From Pseudomonas spelaei (GTDB lineage Bacteria > Pseudomonadota > Gammaproteobacteria > Pseudomonadales > Pseudomonadaceae), in the NCBI RefSeq assembly GCF_009724245.1, contig NZ_WNNK01000023.1, forward strand, positions 1-64,000: a DNA stretch of 64,000 bases, written 5' to 3'. The notes beneath the pieces are model-generated. The model saw only the letters and a program-made list of their open reading frames with translations, made no database searches and was not told the origin of the DNA. This document shows, piece by piece, positions 58,899-64,000 of this stretch. Position numbers and translations under genes: made by a program. Within the stretch, counting starts at the first letter, position 1, and every line of letters starts with the position of its first letter.

Positions 58899-59300
58899 AT
58901 GGCCTTCTCCACACAAGACACCGATGAGGTGCTGAGCGAGATCAACGTCACACCGCTGGTAGACGTGATGCTGGTGCTGCTGGTGGTGTTTATCGTCACC
59001 GCGCCGCTGCTGACCAACGCGATCCCGATCAACTTGCCCAAGACCGAAGCTGTGGCGCCGGTGGAGCAGAAAGATCCGCTGGTGGTGAGCATCGATGCGG
59101 CCGGCAAACTGTTTATCAACAAGGATGAAATCCAGCCGAATTTGCTGGAGTTCAACTTGCAGGCGGCCAAGGCCAAGGACCCGGAGGTGCGGGTGCAACT
59201 GCAGGCCGATGATGGTGTGAATTACGGCGAAGTGGCCCGGGCCATGGCGTCTATCGAGCGCGCGGGCATCACCAAGCTGTCGGTGATTACGGCACGTTAG
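58899..59300 (+). CDS. exbD: ExbD-like biopolymer transport protein
   Basis: The 133-residue protein has one TM helix with the essential aspartate (NVTPLVDVMLVLLVVFIVTAP, Asp22) and a periplasmic domain (NLPKTEAVAP, GVNYGEVARAMASIERAG). It completes the TonB-ExbB-ExbD motor and is followed by a terminator. Confidence 0.95.
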   Translation: MAFSTQDTDEVLSEINVTPLVDVMLVLLVVFIVTAPLLTNAIPINLPKTEAVAPVEQKDPLVVSIDAAGKLFINKDEIQPNLLEFNLQAAKAKDPEVRVQLQADDGVNYGEVARAMASIERAGITKLSVITAR

Positions 59301-59324
59301 TTTCAAAAGCCGCGACAATTTTTT

Positions 59325-59358
59325 GGCCGTCTCCTTGGCAGGGTGCGGCCTTTTTTTT
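59325..59358 (+). terminator. Probable terminator of tonB-exbB-exbD
   Basis: Short stem ggccg / cggcc around a 16-nt loop followed by eight T residues. A degenerate REP half (ctgtgggagccagttcccac) follows at 59398. Confidence 0.6.
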
Positions 59359-59536
59359 GCCTGAAATGAACACATTTTACAAACCACTGAAGGACCCTGT
59401 GGGAGCCAGTTCCCACATTTGGTTGAGTGGTGTTTTGAGTTTTTGGTTATTAATAAATAGCTTCTTATTCCTTAACGAATATATAACCCGTCCCTATACT
59501 GACCAGCAACGTTAAACGCTGCAGGAGGGCACACCC

Positions 59537-60118
59537 ATGCACAGCGAGTCGATTCGTTACCTGATCGTGCCGGGCTGGCAAGGATCGCCAGAAGATCATT
59601 GGCAAAGTCACTGGCAGAACAGCCTGCCCAACAGCGCCCGTGTGGAACAGGCCGACTGGCTGGCTCCGCGTCGCGAAGACTGGGTAGCGGCACTGGCCGA
59701 AGCCATCGCCGCCGACAGCACGCCGGTGATCCTGATTGCCCATAGCCTGGGCTGCATCACCGTTGCCCACTGGGCGGCCACCGCGCCGGTGGAGTTTCTG
59801 CGCCAGGTGCGTGGCGCTTTGCTGGTGGCGCCGGCTGACGTCGAACGACCTGCCTGCGCGCCGGCCTTGCGTAACTTTGCGCCGATTCCTGCTGCCCTGC
59901 TGCCATTTCCATCCCAAGTCGTCAGCTCCGACAACGACAGCGCCGTCAGCGCCTCTCGGGCGGTGGAACTGGCACGTAACTGGGGTGCCGAAGTCGGGAT
60001 TCTGGCGGGTGCAGGGCACATCAATGTGAAGTCCGGACACCAGCGCTGGGAACAGGGATTTGCCTATCTCTATCGCCTGCAAAATCGCCTGGAACAGCAC
60101 TTCCGGCGGCGTGCATAA
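59537..60118 (+). CDS. RBBP9/YdeN-family alpha/beta hydrolase
   Basis: The 193-residue protein has the RBBP9/YdeN pattern: YLIVPGWQGSPEDHWQSHW, the nucleophile elbow AHSLGC (Ser70), SSDNDSAVS with the acid and GAGHIN with the catalytic histidine. These small serine hydrolases have unknown physiological substrates. It is preceded by an AT-rich promoter region and followed by the sigma54-activator-like gene 48 bp downstream. Confidence 0.88.
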   Translation: MHSESIRYLIVPGWQGSPEDHWQSHWQNSLPNSARVEQADWLAPRREDWVAALAEAIAADSTPVILIAHSLGCITVAHWAATAPVEFLRQVRGALLVAPADVERPACAPALRNFAPIPAALLPFPSQVVSSDNDSAVSASRAVELARNWGAEVGILAGAGHINVKSGHQRWEQGFAYLYRLQNRLEQHFRRRA

Positions 60119-60166
60119 ATTTTCTTCAACGCCTCGTCCCAGCGCGGATGTGGGCGGGAGCCTGCC

Positions 60167-61099
60167 ATGAGCTTGCATGAAACCTATGGTCAGCCACTGC
60201 TGACCTTTCCCGACGCCGATAAAAGCCCCCTGAGCATTCGTGCCAAGGCCCTGGTATTTGTCGACCCACGTTCCCGGCAACTGCGCGAAGACCTGGAAAA
60301 CCTGGCCCCGCGTGCGTTACCGGTGCTGATTCGCGGCGAAACCGGCAGCGGCAAGGAATTGTTGGCGCGGCATATCCATCGTGGCAGTGATCGCACCGGC
60401 TTGTTCGTCTCGGTCAATTGCGGCGCCATCAGCCCCACCTACGCCGACGCTGAGTTGTTTGGCTATGCCGCCGGTGCCCACAGTGGCGCGGCCAGTAGTC
60501 GTGCTGGTTGGTTCGGTTCGGCCAATGGCGGCACGTTATACCTGGATGAAATCGGCGACTTGCCGCTGCCGATCCAGATCAAGCTGTTGGCTGCCCTGGA
60601 GAATCACGAAGTCACTCGCGTTGGTGCTCATCAGCCAAGCCCGGTGGATGTGCGGTTGGTGGCGGCCACCAGCATCGACCTGGCCCAGGCCGTGGCGGTG
60701 GGTAAATTTCACGAGCGTCTGTTCCATTACCTCAACGAAGGCCAGCTTGAATTGCCCGCCTTGCGCGAGCGAGTGGGCGACATTTTGTCCCTGGCCGAGT
60801 ACTTCCTCGGCATCTACAGCCAGCGCCTGGATTTACCTGTGCCGCTGATCAGCGATGCGGCTCAGCGAGTGCTGGAGCACCACAGTTGGCCGGGCAACAC
60901 CCGCGAGCTGGAAAACGTCATTCACTTTGCGTTGCTGGTCAGCAGCGGCGATGAAATCTTGCCGGAGCATTTGAATTTGCCGGTGAGTCCACCGTCGCTG
61001 GCGCAGATCGAACACCAGGCCCGGCAGATCCTCAATCACGGCACCGAGGCCGAGCGCAGCGCGTTGAAGCGTCTATTGGAAGGGCTGGCGTCTGTATGA
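60167..61099 (+). CDS. Truncated, degenerate sigma54-type AAA+ activator
   Basis: The 310-residue protein is almost only an AAA+ domain of the sigma54-activator family: Walker A GETGSGKE (57-64), Walker B LYLDEIGDLP (about 124-133) and ELFGYAAG. The sigma54-contact loop reads GAHSGA (103-108) instead of GAFTGA. The arginine-finger segment reads FHERLFHY (181-188) where PspF has FRADLLDR, so both expected arginines are replaced. It has no N-terminal sensor, and the C-terminus (278-310) shows no Fis-type HTH. It may be a degraded activator or a regulator working through another partner. It lies in a sulfur-scavenging region where sigma54 SfnR-like proteins occur. Confidence 0.8.
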   Translation: MSLHETYGQPLLTFPDADKSPLSIRAKALVFVDPRSRQLREDLENLAPRALPVLIRGETGSGKELLARHIHRGSDRTGLFVSVNCGAISPTYADAELFGYAAGAHSGAASSRAGWFGSANGGTLYLDEIGDLPLPIQIKLLAALENHEVTRVGAHQPSPVDVRLVAATSIDLAQAVAVGKFHERLFHYLNEGQLELPALRERVGDILSLAEYFLGIYSQRLDLPVPLISDAAQRVLEHHSWPGNTRELENVIHFALLVSSGDEILPEHLNLPVSPPSLAQIEHQARQILNHGTEAERSALKRLLEGLASV

Positions 61100-61248
61100 A
61101 CAAAATGGAATATCAAAGTGAATAAAAGATATTGTTCGGGAATAAAAAATCTCGGTATTGTCCGTTCCACGCCGCGATAGCATTTCGCTGGCACACCACA
61201 TAAGAAGCGGCCGTCGCTGACGACCCGGATTTTCGATAAGGACACTGC

Positions 61249-62031
61249 ATGAAAAAGGTTCTGTTGTTCACCGCACTGGCGGCTGCCCTGACTGCTGGCA
61301 TTGCCCAGGCCAACGAGAAACTGGTCGTCGCGGCCACTCCGATCCCGCACGCGGAGATCCTTGAACTGGTCAAACCGACCCTGGCCAAAGAAGGCGTGGA
61401 CCTGGAAATCAAGGTCTTCACCGACTACGTACAGCCGAACGTGCAAGTGGCCGAGAAGCGTCTGGACGCCAACTACTTCCAGACCCTGCCGTACCTGGAA
61501 AACTTCAACAAGGGCAAAGGCACCAACCTGGTCACCGTGGTCGGTGTGCACGTTGAACCCTTCGGTGGTTATTCGAAAAAGATTAAAAATATTTCAGAGC
61601 TGAAAGACGGCGCCACCGTGGCCATCCCGAACGAAGGCAGCAACAGCGGCCGTGCACTCTTGCTGCTGCAGAAGGCGGGCGTGATCACCCTGAAAGACCC
61701 GACCAATGCCCTGGCTACGCCAAAAGACATTGCCAGCAACCCGAAAAACCTGAAGTTCAAAGAGCTGGAATCGGCCTTGCTGCCACGGGTTCTGGACCAG
61801 GTTGACCTGGACCTGATCAACACCAACTACGCCCTGGAAGCCGGCCTGAACCCGGCCAAGGATGCGCTGATCATCGAAGACGCCAAGTCGCCGTACGTGA
61901 ACTTCCTGGTAGCCCGTCCGGACAACAAGGACAGCGTCGCCATCCAGAAACTGGCCAAGGCCCTGACCAGCCCGGAAGTCAAAGCTTTCATCGAGAAGAA
62001 GTACAACGGCGCAGTCGTGCCGGCGTTCTGA
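61249..62031 (+). CDS. MetQ/NlpA-family methionine-binding protein
   Basis: The 260-residue protein has a signal peptide (LLFTALAAALTAGIAQA) without a lipobox cysteine, so it is likely periplasmic and soluble. It carries the NlpA/MetQ core: VAATPIPHAEILE, FTDYVQPNVQVAEKRLDANYFQTLPYL and VAIPNEGSNSGRALLLLQKAG. It should bind methionine or a related sulfur amino acid. No metN or metI follows; the next genes are a polar-amino-acid permease pair about 500 bp downstream. Its stop is followed by a strong terminator, so it is monocistronic. Confidence 0.88.
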   Translation: MKKVLLFTALAAALTAGIAQANEKLVVAATPIPHAEILELVKPTLAKEGVDLEIKVFTDYVQPNVQVAEKRLDANYFQTLPYLENFNKGKGTNLVTVVGVHVEPFGGYSKKIKNISELKDGATVAIPNEGSNSGRALLLLQKAGVITLKDPTNALATPKDIASNPKNLKFKELESALLPRVLDQVDLDLINTNYALEAGLNPAKDALIIEDAKSPYVNFLVARPDNKDSVAIQKLAKALTSPEVKAFIEKKYNGAVVPAF

Positions 62032-62058
62032 TCGAACCCCAAAACCCCTTCAAGGTTT

Positions 62059-62093
62059 AAACGCCGACGGCTTGAATAGCGTCGGCGTTTTTT
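62059..62093 (+). terminator. Rho-independent terminator after metQ-like gene
   Basis: A perfect 8-bp GC-rich stem (acgccgac / gtcggcgt) extended by AT pairs, followed by a run of T. Confidence 0.9.
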
Positions 62094-62166
62094 ATGGTTG
62101 GAATACGATCAAGTGTGGGGGCAAGCCCGCTCACAAGCCCATTCCAACATTAGATCTTTTTGGGTT

Positions 62167-62253
62167 TCAGAGATCCCGGCTATTGATCGCCCGTCGCAGC
62201 GCCACCAACCACTTCACCAAATCTTGCGGATCAATCGGTTTAGTCTCTGCCAT
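62167..62253 (-). CDS. Possible 28-residue microprotein
   Basis: On the minus strand an ATG preceded by a gcgaggga ribosome site opens a 28-codon frame that encodes an amphipathic helix-like product, MAETKPIDPQDLVKWLVALR and eight more residues. It lies in the 505-bp gap 62032-62536, which otherwise holds only a half REP at about 62113-62136 and the AT-rich promoter of the permease genes. I know no family for it. Confidence 0.3.
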   Translation of the reverse strand: MAETKPIDPQDLVKWLVALRRAINSRDL

Positions 62254-62423
62254 CAGTCATTCCCTCGCCTGTTAAGTGGCCGTCAGTCTGGCCAACCGCT
62301 GCCCATCCCTGTAGTGCAGCGCCGATAAAAAGAACGCTCCTACAACTCCGAGAGCGATAGCTGTCACCCGCTTATCCCGCGAATCTGCAGGTTAGCTGTT
62401 TGGGTGATATCAATATGCTATTT

Positions 62424-62451
62424 AGGTATTTAAATTTTACTTTTTATACCT
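62424..62451 (+). promoter_or_regulatory. AT-rich promoter region of the amino-acid transporter with small inverted repeat
   Basis: A very AT-rich block (about 62408-62458) contains a 6-bp inverted repeat aggtat / atacct. It lies about 85-115 bp before the first permease gene and resembles in composition the block before oscA-sbp. A CysB-type site is possible but was not matched to a consensus. Confidence 0.35.
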
Positions 62452-62536
62452 TTAAAGTCGGCGCTACTCGACGTTACCCACGTCGATTCGGACCGCGCCA
62501 ACGCCGCATTACCCCTGCGGCGTCAGGGATTTTCAG

Positions 62537-63202
62537 ATGACCTTCGATTACGCTTTTATCCTCAGCACCCTACCGGCGTTTCTCAAGGCCGTGGGCGTGA
62601 CCCTGCAAGTGGGCTTGATCGCCATCGGCACGTCGCTGCTGGTGGCGTTGATCAACGCCACGCTGTTGGTATTTCGCACGCCATACCTGTGGCGCCTGGT
62701 GGCGCTGTATGTGGAGTTGGCCCGCAACACACCGTTGCTGATTCAACTGTTCTTCGTCTACTTCGCCTTGCCGGCCCTGGGCGTGAATATTTCCGGATTC
62801 TGGGCGGCGATTATCACCATGACATTTCTCGGTGGCGCCTACCTCACCGAAGTACTGCGCGCCGGTGTTGAGGCCGTGCCGCTGGCACAGATTGAGTCTG
62901 GCAAATCCATCGGCTTGTCCCACTGGCAGCTGTTGCGCCATGTGATCCTGCCCCAGGCCGGGATCCTCAGCCTGCCGGCGCTGTTTGCCAACTTCATCTT
63001 CTTGCTCAAGGAGACTACTGTGGTCTCGGCGGTGGCGGTGCCGGAGATTCTCTACACCACCAAAAGCTACATCGCCCTTTACTACAAAACCTACGAAATG
63101 CTCGCGGTGCTGACCTTGATCTGCGTGCTGTTGTTCCTGCCGCTGTCGCTGTTGCTCAGCCGCCTGGAAAGGAGGCTCCAGCATGGCCAGTTCGGGTCTT
63201 GA
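62537..63202 (+). CDS. Polar amino-acid ABC transporter permease (first)
   Basis: The 221-residue HisMQ/GlnP-type permease has about five TM helices, VELARNTPLLIQLFFVYFALPALG near the front and the EAA-type loop VPLAQIESGKSIGLSHWQLLRHVILPQA. It overlaps the second permease gene by 20 bp, and together they form the membrane channel. The closest functions are cystine or basic/acidic amino-acid uptake. A sulfur amino acid is plausible from the neighbourhood, but not proven. Confidence 0.92.
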   Translation: MTFDYAFILSTLPAFLKAVGVTLQVGLIAIGTSLLVALINATLLVFRTPYLWRLVALYVELARNTPLLIQLFFVYFALPALGVNISGFWAAIITMTFLGGAYLTEVLRAGVEAVPLAQIESGKSIGLSHWQLLRHVILPQAGILSLPALFANFIFLLKETTVVSAVAVPEILYTTKSYIALYYKTYEMLAVLTLICVLLFLPLSLLLSRLERRLQHGQFGS

Positions 63203-63842
63203 GTTGTTGTGGGTGTCGTTGCCGCAACTGGGCAAGGGCGCTGCACAAACCCTGTCGATTTCATTCTTGAGCATTGCCTTCAGTACCGTCGGCGGCGTGT
63301 TGTATGGCGTATTGCGTACCCTGAACGTGAAAACCATCGACGTAGCGCTGCGGATCTACCTGGAACTGTTTCGCGCGATTCCGGTGCTGGTCTGGTTGTA
63401 CCTGCTGTTTTTCGGCATGCCGATTTTCTTTGGCCTGAGCATTCCCAGTTTCTGGTGCGCGGTGCTGGTGTTGTCCCTGTGGGGCGCCAGTGAAGTCGGC
63501 GAAGTGGTGCGTGGTGCGTTGCATTCCTTGCCGCGTGGCCAGCGCGAAGCGGGCTTGTCGATTGGCTTGTCTGATCCGCAACTCTACAGCTATGTGCTGC
63601 TGCCCCAGGCCCTGAAACGCATGACCCCGCCGACCATCAACGTCTACACCCGCATCATCAAGACCAGTTCGTTGGCGGTGCTGATCGGTGTGGTGGATGT
63701 GATCAAGGTCGGCCAGCAAATCATCGAGCGCACCTACGAGTCGGTATTGATCTACGGCGCGCTGTTCCTGTTTTTCTTCTTTATCTGCTACCCGTTGTCA
63801 GCCGCCTCCAAGGTGCTGGAACGGCGCTGGGCCCAAGCATGA
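63183..63842 (+). CDS. Polar amino-acid ABC transporter permease (second)
   Basis: The 219-residue HisMQ/GlnP-type permease has [20 protein letters not shown] and the EAA loop [33 protein letters not shown]. It starts inside the first permease gene and overlaps the ATPase gene by the 4-bp ATGA, so all three are co-translated. Confidence 0.92.
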   Translation: MASSGLELLWVSLPQLGKGAAQTLSISFLSIAFSTVGGVLYGVLRTLNVKTIDVALRIYLELFRAIPVLVWLYLLFFGMPIFFGLSIPSFWCAVLVLSLWGASEVGEVVRGALHSLPRGQREAGLSIGLSDPQLYSYVLLPQALKRMTPPTINVYTRIIKTSSLAVLIGVVDVIKVGQQIIERTYESVLIYGALFLFFFFICYPLSAASKVLERRWAQA

Positions 63843-64000
63843 GTGCATTGATCGAGTTCCAGGGTTTCAACAAATTCTTCGGCGAGCAGCAGGTGCTCAA
63901 GGGCATCAACCTGAGTGTCGAAAGCGGCGAAGTGGTGGTGATCCTCGGCCCCAGCGGCTGTGGCAAAAGCACGTTATTGCGTTGCCTCAACGGCCTGGAA
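63839..64000 (+). CDS. Amino-acid ABC transporter ATP-binding protein (partial, cut by window end)
   Basis: The first 54 codons are visible: [20 protein letters not shown] and the Walker [13 protein letters not shown], as in GlnQ/HisP-type ATPases. The 3' part lies beyond the window. It completes the transporter with the two permeases; a matching binding protein may be further downstream. Confidence 0.92.
   Translation, partial: MSALIEFQGFNKFFGEQQVLKGINLSVESGEVVVILGPSGCGKSTLLRCLNGLE

Overview
The window is about 60% GC Pseudomonas chromosome, most like the P. fluorescens group. This rests on family-level recognition of the proteins, on gene orders shared with other pseudomonads (pipA-like, desA, oscA, sbp, cysTWA; atsA, atsC, atsB, atsR, atsK with tonB-exbB-exbD), and on the many intergenic REP/REPIN palindromes typical of that group. 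No species assignment was computed.

Layout. 1-900: the tail of a probable polymorphic toxin, its SUKH immunity gene, and debris (direct repeats and a beta-barrel C-terminal remnant). 1.2-2.9 kb: an operon of three lipoproteins (CsgG-like, DUF4810, DUF799/GNA1162). 3.0-5.2 kb: an unusual serralysin metalloprotease fused to a trypsin-like serine protease. 5.4-8.3 kb: a VWA lipoprotein, an ECF sigma factor and a membrane protein. Then tRNA-Arg(CCG) and gabD-gabT (GABA catabolism). 11.8-19.9 kb: one tightly packed minus-strand operon behind a probable Fur box. It encodes a TonB siderophore receptor, a Y4yA-type PLP decarboxylase carrying an in-frame stop, SbnB-like and SbnA-like diaminopropionate enzymes, a MATE exporter and a HisC-like aminotransferase, but no recognisable NIS or NRPS synthetase. 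This is my main candidate for an undescribed system. 20-28 kb: a REC-HDOD regulator, a BaeSR-like two-component pair and a divergent RND pump ending in a tiny lipoprotein ORF. 28-32.6 kb: two c-di-GMP proteins flanking the phospholipid desaturase desA.

From 32.7 kb to the right edge the dominant theme is sulfur acquisition. It contains oscA, the sulfate ABC transporter (sbp-cysTWA), the sulfate-ester system (atsA, atsC, atsB, divergent atsR, atsK), a second formylglycine-type hydrolase, two LysR regulators of one subfamily, a TonB receptor, a tonB-exbB-exbD energiser, a degenerate sigma54 activator, a MetQ-like binding protein and a polar amino-acid ABC transporter cut by the window end. The ats promoter region and the receptor/LysR intergenic region share two 10-bp motifs, which suggests common LysR control. 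The inferred pathway is: sulfate esters enter through the TonB-powered receptor, cross the inner membrane through AtsRBC, and are cleaved by AtsA (aryl) or AtsK (alkyl) to sulfate. Sulfate itself enters through Sbp-CysTWA. Between these blocks lie a Mpo1-like membrane protein, a Crp/Fnr regulator, a REC-only protein, and an AraC regulator with a divergent desaturase. Between 50.27 and 50.91 kb there is a very large imperfect inverted repeat.
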